In this document: positions 25,439 through 32,958 of the stretch, piece after piece
How the letters are laid out: each line of letters starts with the position of its first letter
Position numbering within the stretch: the stretch's first letter is position 1
Assembly: GCF_041346945.1 (NCBI RefSeq)
Contig: NZ_CP166850.1
Span: 1,674,001 to 1,738,000, forward strand
Length of the DNA: 64,000 nt
Reading direction: 5' to 3'
Source of the DNA: Amycolatopsis sp. cg9
GTDB lineage: Bacteria > Actinomycetota > Actinomycetes > Mycobacteriales > Pseudonocardiaceae
The notes under the pieces: model-generated
Seen by the model: only the letters and a program-made list of their open reading frames with translations
Databases searched by the model: none
What the model was told of the DNA's origin: nothing
Translations under genes and position numbers: made by a program

Positions 25439-26052
25439 ATGTTCTCGCCGGTCTTCACCAGGCAGACCGTCCGCCGCGGCGGGCCCTGGTACATGAGGAC
25501 CTTGTCCGCGTTCTCGCCGCAGGCGTCTTCGTCACCGAAGCCGGAGACGACCTGGACGCGGTCCTGCGCCGCCGGGTCGGTGCAGCTCACCTTGGTGATG
25601 GTCGTCTCGTCCTCGACACCGCGCACGCAGTCGCCGGACCGGACGTTCAGCACCAGGCAGAGCGTCTCGCCGGAGCCGGAACCGAGCCGGAACCGCACGT
25701 AGTCGCCGGACGCGCACGAGATGGCCCCGCGGTAGGCGTTTTCGACCTTGTACGTCGCGCTGTCCGAGCCGCAGCCGACGCGGTGGTAGGCGGTCCGGTC
25801 GCCGCTCTCCCGCGTCAGGTACAGGCAGTCGCCGTCCCCCGGCGTGCCGCTGCCGTCGAGCGAGTTGAGGCCCAGCGCGGCCAGCGAGCCGAGCCCCAGC
25901 GCCAGCACGACGCAGGCGGCGAGCGTGATCCGCACCTTCACGGTGAACCAGTGCGGGATGGCAGGCTGCCCCGAAACCGGCGGCATCGGCGTGTACTGCG
26001 TCGCGTAGTCGGGCGTCCGGAACGGGTTGTCGTCGGACGGTGGTGTGGTCAA
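25435..26052 (-). CDS. Membrane-anchored LppU/SCO3897-like protein
   Basis: 205 residues from a TTG at 26052 with GGAGG six bases upstream. A short hydrophilic cytoplasmic part is followed by one membrane helix near 45-65 (ITLAACVVLALGLGSLAALG) and an extracytoplasmic domain with eight Cys in a regular pattern (GDCLYL, VGCGS, ISCASGD, TLCLVL, GDCVRG, VSCTD, DACGE, TVCLV), probably four disulfides. This matches actinobacterial LppU/SCO3897-family proteins, whose function is unknown. It is divergent from the XPB helicase gene, 75 bp away. Confidence 0.75.
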   Translation of the reverse strand: MTTPPSDDNPFRTPDYATQYTPMPPVSGQPAIPHWFTVKVRITLAACVVLALGLGSLAALGLNSLDGSGTPGDGDCLYLTRESGDRTAYHRVGCGSDSATYKVENAYRGAISCASGDYVRFRLGSGSGETLCLVLNVRSGDCVRGVEDETTITKVSCTDPAAQDRVQVVSGFGDEDACGENADKVLMYQGPPRRTVCLVKTGENI

Positions 26053-26127
26053 CGTGCCCTCCAGTGATCCCCTCGGCACCTCGTCCCATCGAAGCCGGCC
26101 GCGAGCGAGGCACGTATAACAGTAGTT

Positions 26128-27774
26128 GTGACTGATGGCCCGCTGATCGTCCAGTCCGACAAGACCGTGCTCCTGGAGGTCGACCACCCCCAGGCCGACG
26201 ACGCGCGGATCTCCATCGCGCCGTTCGCCGAGCTCGAACGGGCGCCGGAACACGTGCACACCTACCGGATCACGCCGCTGGCCCTGTGGAACGCGCGCGC
26301 CGCCGGCCACGACGCCGAGCAGGTCGTCGACGCGCTGACGACGTACTCGCGCTTCCCGGTGCCGCAGCCGCTGCTGATCGACGTCGTCGACGTGATGGGC
26401 CGCTTCGGGCGGCTGCAGATCGCCAACCACCCGGCGCACGGGCTGGTCATGTCGACCACCGACCGCGCGGTGCTGGCCGAGGTGATCCGGAACAAGAAGA
26501 TCAGCCCGATGCTGGGCGCGCGGATCGACGACGACACCGTCGTCGTGCACCCGTCCGAGCGCGGGCGGCTCAAGCAGGCGCTGCTGAAGGTCGGCTGGCC
26601 GGCCGAGGACCTCGCCGGGTACGTCGACGGCGAGGCGCACCCGATCGCGCTCGACGAAACGGACTGGCAGCTGCGCGACTACCAGCGCCAGGCCGCGGAG
26701 GCGTTCTGGGCGGGCGGCTCCGGCGTCGTCGTGCTCCCGTGCGGCGCGGGCAAGACGATGGTCGGCGCGGCGGCCATGGCGAAGGCGGCGGCGACGACGC
26801 TGATCCTGGTGACCAACACGGTCGCCGGGCGGCAGTGGAAGCGCGAGCTGATCGCGCGGACGTCGCTGACCGAGGAGGAGATCGGCGAGTACTCCGGCGA
26901 GAAGAAGGAGATCCGGCCGGTCACCATCGCGACCTACCAGGTGATCACCCGCAAGACCAAGGGCGAGTACAAGCACCTGGAGCTGTTCGACTCGCGCGAC
27001 TGGGGCCTGGTCGTCTACGACGAGGTCCACCTGCTGCCGGCGCCGGTGTTCCGGATGACGGCCGACCTGCAGTCCCGGCGCCGGCTCGGCCTGACCGCGA
27101 CGCTGGTGCGCGAGGACGGCCGCGAGGGCGACGTCTTCTCGCTGATCGGGCCGAAGCGCTACGACGTGCCGTGGCGCGACATCGAGGCGCAGGGCTGGAT
27201 CGCGCCGGCGGAGTGCACCGAAGTCCGCGTGACGCTGACCGACGCCGAACGGCTCGAGTACGCGACGGCCGAGGCCGACGAGCGCTACAAGCTGGCCGCG
27301 ACGGCGTTGACGAAGACCCCGGTGATCAAGTCGATCGTGCAGAAGCACGCTGGCGAGCCGACCCTGGTCATCGGCGCCTACCTCGACCAGCTGGAGATGC
27401 TCGGCGACGAGCTCGACGCGCCGGTCATCCAGGGCGCGACGCGCAACAAGGAGCGCGAGGAGCTGTTCGACAAGTTCCGCCGCGGCGAGATCAAGACGCT
27501 CGTGGTGTCGAAGGTCGCGAACTTCTCGATCGACCTGCCCGAGGCGTCGGTGGCGATCCAGATCTCGGGCACGTTCGGTTCGCGGCAGGAGGAAGCCCAG
27601 CGCCTCGGGCGGTTGCTGCGGCCCAAGGGCGACGGCCGGCAGGCGCACTTCTACTCGATCGTCTCGCGCGACACGGTCGACACGGAGTACGCGGCGCACC
27701 GGCAGCGGTTCCTCGCGGAGCAGGGCTACGCGTACCACATCGTCGACGCCGACGACCTGCTCCGGCCGCTTTGA
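26128..27774 (+). CDS. XPB-type DNA repair helicase
   Basis: 548 residues, a superfamily 2 helicase of the XPB/Rad25 type: an N-terminal damage-recognition-like domain (1-180), Walker A LPCGAGKT at 203-210, DEVH box at 298-301, motif III LTATL, and the C-terminal helicase half with SKVANFSIDLPEA and motif VI QEEAQRLGRLLRPKG. Bacterial XPB unwinds DNA 3' to 5' and is thought to act in repair. The GTG start follows directly after the divergent promoter. The last four bases overlap the next gene as TTGA. Its usual partner, the helicase-associated gene, is at the left window edge rather than adjacent. Confidence 0.94.
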   Translation: MTDGPLIVQSDKTVLLEVDHPQADDARISIAPFAELERAPEHVHTYRITPLALWNARAAGHDAEQVVDALTTYSRFPVPQPLLIDVVDVMGRFGRLQIANHPAHGLVMSTTDRAVLAEVIRNKKISPMLGARIDDDTVVVHPSERGRLKQALLKVGWPAEDLAGYVDGEAHPIALDETDWQLRDYQRQAAEAFWAGGSGVVVLPCGAGKTMVGAAAMAKAAATTLILVTNTVAGRQWKRELIARTSLTEEEIGEYSGEKKEIRPVTIATYQVITRKTKGEYKHLELFDSRDWGLVVYDEVHLLPAPVFRMTADLQSRRRLGLTATLVREDGREGDVFSLIGPKRYDVPWRDIEAQGWIAPAECTEVRVTLTDAERLEYATAEADERYKLAATALTKTPVIKSIVQKHAGEPTLVIGAYLDQLEMLGDELDAPVIQGATRNKEREELFDKFRRGEIKTLVVSKVANFSIDLPEASVAIQISGTFGSRQEEAQRLGRLLRPKGDGRQAHFYSIVSRDTVDTEYAAHRQRFLAEQGYAYHIVDADDLLRPL

Positions 27775-28343
27775 CCGGCCCCATCGACGACCTGGACCGC
27801 GCGGTCGCGGCGGCCGGCGGCCTGCTCGACCGCGTCGGCCCCGGGCAGTGGACCGCGCCCACGCCGTGCGAGAAGTGGACCGTGCGGGACCTGACGGGTC
27901 ACCTCGTCGGCCTGGACCTCGTGCTCACCGCGATGTTCTCGGACACCCCACCGCCCGACCGCGCGGCCGACCACCTCGGCGACGACCCCGCGGGCGCGTT
28001 CCGCCGGTCGTCGGCGGCCCTGCGCGCGGCCGCGGCCCGCCCCGGCGCACTGGACCGCGTCCGCACGACCCCCCTCGGCACCACGACCGGCACCGACCGG
28101 CTGCGGTGGCGGGTCGCGGACCTGCTCACGCACAGCTGGGACCTGGCGCAGGCGACCGGGATCGAGGTGGCCGTGCCGGACGACCTCGTCGAGCGGTCGC
28201 TGGCGTTCGTGCTGGACCAGCTGCCCGCGCAGGATCGGAGCGGCCGGTTCGCCGAGGCGCGTTCGATCGACGACGACGCCCCGGCCCTCGACCGGCTGGC
28301 GGCGTTCACCGGGCGTGCGGTTCCGTGGCGCGCTGAGCGTTGA
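27771..28343 (+). CDS. TIGR03086/maleylpyruvate isomerase-like protein
   Basis: 190 residues from a TTG at 27771 that overlaps the helicase stop as TTGA. The four-helix DinB-like N-terminus has CEKWTVRDLTGHLVG, where the His is a usual metal ligand, and a second conserved segment LRWRVADLLTHSWDLAQATG with another His-x-x-Asp. This is the signature of the TIGR03086 branch of the mycothiol-dependent isomerase superfamily. Members bind a divalent metal and may use mycothiol; the substrate is unknown. It is translationally coupled to the helicase. Confidence 0.85.
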   Translation: MTGPIDDLDRAVAAAGGLLDRVGPGQWTAPTPCEKWTVRDLTGHLVGLDLVLTAMFSDTPPPDRAADHLGDDPAGAFRRSSAALRAAAARPGALDRVRTTPLGTTTGTDRLRWRVADLLTHSWDLAQATGIEVAVPDDLVERSLAFVLDQLPAQDRSGRFAEARSIDDDAPALDRLAAFTGRAVPWRAER

Positions 28344-28374
28344 GCGGGCGGCGCCCCGGCTGTTCAGCGCAGGA

Positions 28375-28502
28375 GCCCCTGGCGGCCCCGGCCGTCAAGC
28401 GCGCGACCTTCGCGCCCCTCACCGGCTGAGCGGGCCCCTGGCGCGCTGACCGTCGACCGAGCGTCCCTCGGCCCCGCCCCGTCCGGCGCGTGGCCCCTGG
28501 CG
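28375..28502. repeat. Degenerate 59-bp-period repeats between convergent genes
   Basis: GCCCCTGGCG occurs at 28375, 28434 and 28493, exactly 59 bp apart, each followed by variants of a (C)AGCG/GCTGA(G/C)-rich stretch. It lies in the 168-bp gap between the convergent isomerase-like and PrsW-like genes. It may be a decayed tandem repeat or termination zone; nothing coding is visible. Confidence 0.5.
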
Positions 28503-28511
28503 CCCCAACCG

Positions 28512-29642
28512 CTAAGCGAGCCGCTCGAGTTCGGCCCGGGCGTGCGCGACGCGGCCGGTTTCCTCGCCGCCGGCGCGGGAGATCTCCCGCGCGAGGTCGC
28601 CCGCCGCGTCGAGGAGGTGGCGGGCGCGGCGGCGGCTGTGCACCTGCTTGCGGAACTTCTTGCGGTCCTTGCGCAGACCGCTGACCGCGTCGAGCAGCGC
28701 GGGCCCGACCACCCCGGCCTCGGCTTCCGGCCCGAGCAGGTCCCGCATCCAGCTCCGCTCCCGGCCGGCGGCGCGGCGCAGCACCGCGACCAGGGCGACG
28801 AGCTCGACGGCCGCGATCGCGAACGGCAGCACGACGGCCAGCGAACCGCCGCCGGCGAGCCCGGTCATGTCGTCCCAGGCGAAGTGGAACACCATCGCCA
28901 CCGCCATGCACAGCACGCCGAGGACCACCCGGCGCTCGCCCCGCGCGCGGCCCAGCACCCACATCAGGCCCGTGCAGAAGATGGCGCTGAACAGCGCGTG
29001 CGACACGACCCCCGTCGCGCCGCGGATGACGAAGATCTGCAGCGACGTGCCGAGCTGGTTCGCGCCGAAGGTCTGGGCGGCGCCGTTGTAGACGTAGAGC
29101 ACGTCCTCGAACACCTGGAAGCCGAGGCCGATGAACGCGCCGATGATGAACCCGTCGTAGGCGCTGCGGACCAGCCGCGGGGCGAGCCCGATCAGCAGGA
29201 CGAGACCGAGCGCCTTGCCCCACTCCTCGTTGATCGGGGCGGTGAGCCCGGCGGCCCAGCTGTTCGCGAAGGCGGTGCCGCCGAGCTTCGTCCAGATCTC
29301 CAGCAGCGCGCTGTTGGCCGGGAGCGCGATCCAGAACGTCGCGGCGACGCCGCCCCAGGCGAAGCCCGCCGCGAGGAGCCCGCCCGGCTGCGCGGTGTAG
29401 CGGTTCTGGTGGCGCAGCAGCAGCAACCACGGTACGAGGTACAGCGCGAACAACAGCACGCCGCCGGTCAGCGCCGGGGTGTAGAAGCCGCCGTCGCCGA
29501 AGTACCGCACGATCGCCAGCGCCCCGCCGCCGAGGCCGAGCAGGTACACCCAGAAGGCCAGGTTCTGCGGCTGGAAGAACCGGAACGGCTCGCCCCAGCC
29601 CGACTCCTCGATCGCGGCCAGCTGGGCCGCCTTGGCGCTCAT
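28512..29642 (-). CDS. PrsW-family intramembrane protease
   Basis: 376 residues with about eight membrane helices. The catalytic pattern of PrsW glutamic-type peptidases is present: NEEWGKALGL (Glu-Glu pair, about 148), FQVFEDVLYVYN (about 187) and two conserved His in ATGVVSHALFSAIF and VAMVFHFAWDD. PrsW-like proteases cleave membrane anti-sigma factors or related targets. The C-terminal about 75 residues are basic and cytoplasmic (KDRKKFRKQVHSRRRARH). Its ATG overlaps the stop of the upstream membrane protein gene as ATGA, so the two form an operon. Confidence 0.88.
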   Translation of the reverse strand: MSAKAAQLAAIEESGWGEPFRFFQPQNLAFWVYLLGLGGGALAIVRYFGDGGFYTPALTGGVLLFALYLVPWLLLLRHQNRYTAQPGGLLAAGFAWGGVAATFWIALPANSALLEIWTKLGGTAFANSWAAGLTAPINEEWGKALGLVLLIGLAPRLVRSAYDGFIIGAFIGLGFQVFEDVLYVYNGAAQTFGANQLGTSLQIFVIRGATGVVSHALFSAIFCTGLMWVLGRARGERRVVLGVLCMAVAMVFHFAWDDMTGLAGGGSLAVVLPFAIAAVELVALVAVLRRAAGRERSWMRDLLGPEAEAGVVGPALLDAVSGLRKDRKKFRKQVHSRRRARHLLDAAGDLAREISRAGGEETGRVAHARAELERLA

Positions 29643-30271
29643 CGGGCCGCGCCCGGGGTGATGCTGCGCAGGAACGCCGTCACTTCGTCGCGGTAGCGCT
29701 CGAACTGGTCCGGCCCGGTGCGCACCCGGACCAGCAGCGCGGGTGCGGCGTCGACCGGCTGCCCGACCTTGAAGGCGACGTCCAGCGCGTCGCCGGCCGG
29801 CCCGGTGCCGGCCTGGACGACGCCGGTCAGCCCGGCGGCGGTCGTGACGCTGCCCCGGGCCCCGTCGACTCCCGGCGCGTCGCCCTCGGCCCGTTCGACC
29901 TGGTCGAGGAACGCGTCCGCCGACCCGGTGTAGGGCGCGCCGCGGAGCTCGATGGACGCGCCGCCGGTGGCCAGGGTGATCTGCAGGTTCGTGGGGCTCG
30001 CGGGTACGGCGGTGCCGGTCAGGGTGCCGCTTTCGAGCTGCCAGCCCACCGGTGGGACCGCCGTCGCCCCGCCGCCGAGGTCGAGGACGTCGCCGGCCTT
30101 GGTCTCGTTGTGCCACGGGATCGCGGAGTTGAGCGCGGGCAGCCCGTAGATCAGCACGAGCGCCACGCCGAGCGCGAGCAACGCGGGTTTGAAGGTCCGC
30201 CGGTCCAGCCCGGCGAACCGGTGCTCCACGGGCACCCAGCCCCGCGGCGGTTCCTGTGCGCGGTCGGTCAC
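29639..30271 (-). CDS. Single-pass membrane protein of unknown function
   Basis: 210 residues from a GTG at 30271 preceded by AGAGGGGG; an ATG at 30400 is possible but has a poorly placed ribosome site. A cytoplasmic leader is followed by one helix (ALLALGVALVLIYGLPALNS, about 33-52) and an extracytoplasmic domain without Cys. The pattern (VGWQLESGTL..., FLDQVERAEGD, RYRDEVTAFLRSI) resembles secreted proteins with a LpqN-like fold, but I am not certain. Coupled to the PrsW-like gene by ATGA overlap, so it could be a substrate or partner of that protease. Confidence 0.65.
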   Translation of the reverse strand: MTDRAQEPPRGWVPVEHRFAGLDRRTFKPALLALGVALVLIYGLPALNSAIPWHNETKAGDVLDLGGGATAVPPVGWQLESGTLTGTAVPASPTNLQITLATGGASIELRGAPYTGSADAFLDQVERAEGDAPGVDGARGSVTTAAGLTGVVQAGTGPAGDALDVAFKVGQPVDAAPALLVRVRTGPDQFERYRDEVTAFLRSITPGAAR

Positions 30272-30523
30272 CGGCGGCCCCCTCTTCTCCGCGGGAACTG
30301 TAAGCAGGCTCCATCCGGTTCGCACCTTCTCCGCTTCGGCCACCCCTTCGGCCCAGCGAATCGTCACAGGAGCAACTTCCACCTCACGAGTCTCGCTCAT
30401 GCTCCTGACCTGCAGGTTTGCGGATTCACTCGAACGGATGAGCGGGGGAATCGCTGGAAATTGTCGGACCCTCGAACTACTGTTCGAGGAGCAGTAGCCG
30501 AACACAAGTTCGAGGGGACGTCC

Positions 30524-31285
30524 ATGACGATCGCACCGCTCCGCCCCGGTACGCCCGCGCCGCCGGTCCAGACCCTGCCACCGGGGTCGTGGCACGGCCG
30601 GCTGTGGGTGTCCGACCTGCCCTTGACCCGGCCGGAGCGCTACCTCCGCTGCGTGGCGGAGTTCGAGCGGTCCGGGTTGTGGCCGGTGCTGATCCCCCAC
30701 GACCAGCGCTTCGCGGCGAACGGCGAGGACTGGATCGACGACCGCGGCCGCCTCGCCCCGGCAGGCCACCGGGTGGCGGCCGCCGACCCGGCGGCGGCCC
30801 TGTCCCGCTGGTGGGACACGTCCTGCTGCGACGGCGCCTGCCTCCGCCCCTTCGGCGCCCGCTTCCCGGGGCTGGCGAAGCGAAGCCCGCGCAAGTCGGA
30901 CCCCTTGGCGGAAGCGGGCAACACGGGTTCGATCCTGGCCACCCGAGCCCCGCACCGGCTGGGCTTGGTCCAGACCGAGCGCCCCGCCGACATCCCGGCG
31001 CTGCTGGGCTGGACGGGGATGATCAAGTGCACGGACCAGGTGGCCGAGCTGTCGGCGGTGTTGCGCAGCTGGGAGGACCGGTTCGGAGCAACGCTGGTGG
31101 TGCTGGGCTTCGACGCGATCGAGCTGTCGGTGGCAGCACCCCCACGCAACCAGGCGAGGGCATTGACGGTGGCGGCGGAACACCGGGCGTTCAGCCTGCC
31201 GACGTTCGCGGGGCAGCCGGGGAATTTGCGGGAGTACGCGTCGGGGTTGGTGCAGTCGCGGCATTGGAGGTTCTCCTGGGCGTAG
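30524..31285 (+). CDS. DUF4253 protein
   Basis: 253 residues; ATG with GAGGGG upstream. The C-terminal half has the DUF4253 pattern: PADIPALLGWTGMIKCTD, LRSWEDRFGATLVVLGFDAIELSVAAPP and AEHRAFSLPTF. The N-terminal half has SWHGRLWVSDLPL and WPVLIPHD, typical of Streptomyces members. The function of the family is unknown. It is monocistronic, divergent from the PrsW operon. A long repeat-rich non-coding region follows. Confidence 0.85.
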   Translation: MTIAPLRPGTPAPPVQTLPPGSWHGRLWVSDLPLTRPERYLRCVAEFERSGLWPVLIPHDQRFAANGEDWIDDRGRLAPAGHRVAAADPAAALSRWWDTSCCDGACLRPFGARFPGLAKRSPRKSDPLAEAGNTGSILATRAPHRLGLVQTERPADIPALLGWTGMIKCTDQVAELSAVLRSWEDRFGATLVVLGFDAIELSVAAPPRNQARALTVAAEHRAFSLPTFAGQPGNLREYASGLVQSRHWRFSWA

Positions 31286-32011
31286 CGAGAAAGCGCCCAC
31301 GGGTCTCCGCTGCGGGGAGGTCGATCGCGGGCGGGGATCCCGGGCGGGGCGGCGGATCCAGGCAGGGCCGGGACCCGAGCTGGGCCACGGGCTCCGAGCG
31401 GGGCGCCGGGTCCGCGGCCGGGAGACGGCGCAGCCAGGTCCACCGCTCCAGGCAAGGCTGCGGATCCGGGGCCAGGGCAGCGGCTCCGGGCAGGTCCACG
31501 GTCCGGAGCGAGGCGGCGGATCCGGATCCGGGGCTGGCGGCAACTCCGGGCAGCACGACGGTTCCGGGGCGGGGCGGCGGATCCGGCCAGGGCGGCGGAT
31601 CCGGGCACCGCTGCGGTTCCAGGCAGGGCCGGGACCCGAGCTGGGCCGCGGACCCGAGCGGGGCGCCGGGTCCGCGGCCGGGCGACGGCGCCGACCAGAG
31701 CCCCCGCTCCGGGCAAGGAGGTGGGTTCGGGGCCAGGGCAGCGGTTCCGGCCAGAGCACCGGGCCGGGCCAGCCTGCTTCCCTTGCCCGGCCACGTCTCC
31801 GCGCGACCGTCGTGACCGTGCGCGCCCCGCGTGGTCAGGCAATCACCCGACTCCACTTCACCCCGGCGGTGCGATGAGCAAACGCTTCAAAGGCCCACTG
31901 AGACGGCCGTCCCCGAACTCAGGTCGCTTGTCCCGACCCCCGGTCCACCAGTCCGGCCGGCGCCGGGTTTCGACTCGCCGTCGAGCGGGAAACACCCCTC
32001 GCGGGAAGGCG
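31286..32011. other. 726-bp non-coding region with repeats
   Basis: Several frames on both strands are open, but they read as Gly/Arg/Pro repeats and are not credible proteins. Bases 31351-31765 are a diverged tandem duplication (separate entry). After 31765 the sequence becomes ordinary and leads into the DUF72 gene. Confidence 0.6.
31351..31765. repeat. Diverged 261-bp tandem duplication (GGCGGATCC-rich)
   Basis: A block beginning CCAGGCAGGGCCGGGACCCG at 31358 recurs at 31619, and GGGGCCAGGGCAGCGG at 31469 recurs at 31730, the same 261-bp offset. Inside each copy, shorter GGCGGATCCGG-like elements recur. This is minisatellite-like, built from GC-only words; no coding role is visible. Confidence 0.75.
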
Positions 32012-32857
32012 GTGAGGGCGATCGCCGAAATCCGGATCGGGACGTCGGGCTGGCGCTATCCGCCCTGGCGGGGCGTCTTCTACCCGCACGGGCTCGCTCA
32101 ACGGCGGGAGCTCGAATACCTCTCGCGGCGGATGAACGCCGTCGAGATCAACGGCTCCTTCTACTCGCTCCAGCGCCCCGAGCGGTACCGCGCGTGGTTC
32201 GACGAGACGCCGGCGGGGTTCCTCTTCGCCGTCAAAGGCGGTCGCTTCATCACGCACATGAAGCAGCTCCGCGACGTCGAGACCGCTCTCGCGAACTTCT
32301 ACGCCTCCGGAGTCCTCGCTCTCGGCGCGAAACTGGGTCCGTTCCTCTGGCAGCTCCCGCCCCGGTTCGCGTTCGACCCGGACCGGCTCGCGAACTTCTT
32401 CGCGCTCCTGCCCCGCACCACCACCGAGGCCGCCGAGCTGGCCAAGAAGCACGACGACAAGCTCAAAGGCGCGCCCTACCTCGAAAGCGGACCGCGGAAA
32501 CCGCTGCAGCACGCGCTCGAAGTCCGGCACCTCAGCTTCGCGCAGCCCGCGGCGACGCACCTGCTGCGGGAACACGACATCGCGCTCGTCGTCGCCGACA
32601 CCGCGGGCAAGTGGCCGTTCCTCGAGGACCAGACCGCCGGCTTCGCCTACGTGCGGCTGCACGGCGACGAGGAGCTCTACGTCAGCGGCTACTCCGACCA
32701 GGCCCTGCGCACCTGGGCCGACAAGATCAAGACCTGGCACGACGGCGGGCGGCGGGACGTGCACGTCTACTTCGACAACGACGTCAAGGTGGAGGCGCCG
32801 CGCAACGCCGAGTGCCTCGCCGACCTGCTCGGGGTGGCTCCGCCGGGTGAGCAGTGA
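32012..32857 (+). CDS. DUF72 (YecE-like) protein
   Basis: 281 residues from the GTG at 32012; the first conserved strand IRIGTSGWRYPPWRGVFYP begins eight residues later, as in other members. An ATG at 31874 would add 46 basic residues. Further family blocks: EINGSFYSLQRPERYRAWF, FLFAVKGGRFITHMKQLRD, FLWQLPPRF, and near the end YVRLHGDEELYVSGY and VHVYFDNDVKVEAP. DUF72 proteins form a TIM-barrel-like fold; the activity is unknown. It is monocistronic. Confidence 0.85.
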   Translation: MRAIAEIRIGTSGWRYPPWRGVFYPHGLAQRRELEYLSRRMNAVEINGSFYSLQRPERYRAWFDETPAGFLFAVKGGRFITHMKQLRDVETALANFYASGVLALGAKLGPFLWQLPPRFAFDPDRLANFFALLPRTTTEAAELAKKHDDKLKGAPYLESGPRKPLQHALEVRHLSFAQPAATHLLREHDIALVVADTAGKWPFLEDQTAGFAYVRLHGDEELYVSGYSDQALRTWADKIKTWHDGGRRDVHVYFDNDVKVEAPRNAECLADLLGVAPPGEQ

Positions 32858-32958
32858 GCGGACAGTGAGCGGGGTCCGCTTGACTCGTCGGGCGGGCGGA
32901 CCCGCTTGCGTGCTGTCGCTGGGGGTCGGCACGCGGGCGGTCCGCCGCACGTACCCCG

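Noticed and set aside
30589..31856. Open frames on both strands across the repeat region
   Set aside because: Gly/Pro/Arg repeats from the tandem duplication; several frames are open at once, as expected for stop-free GC repeats.
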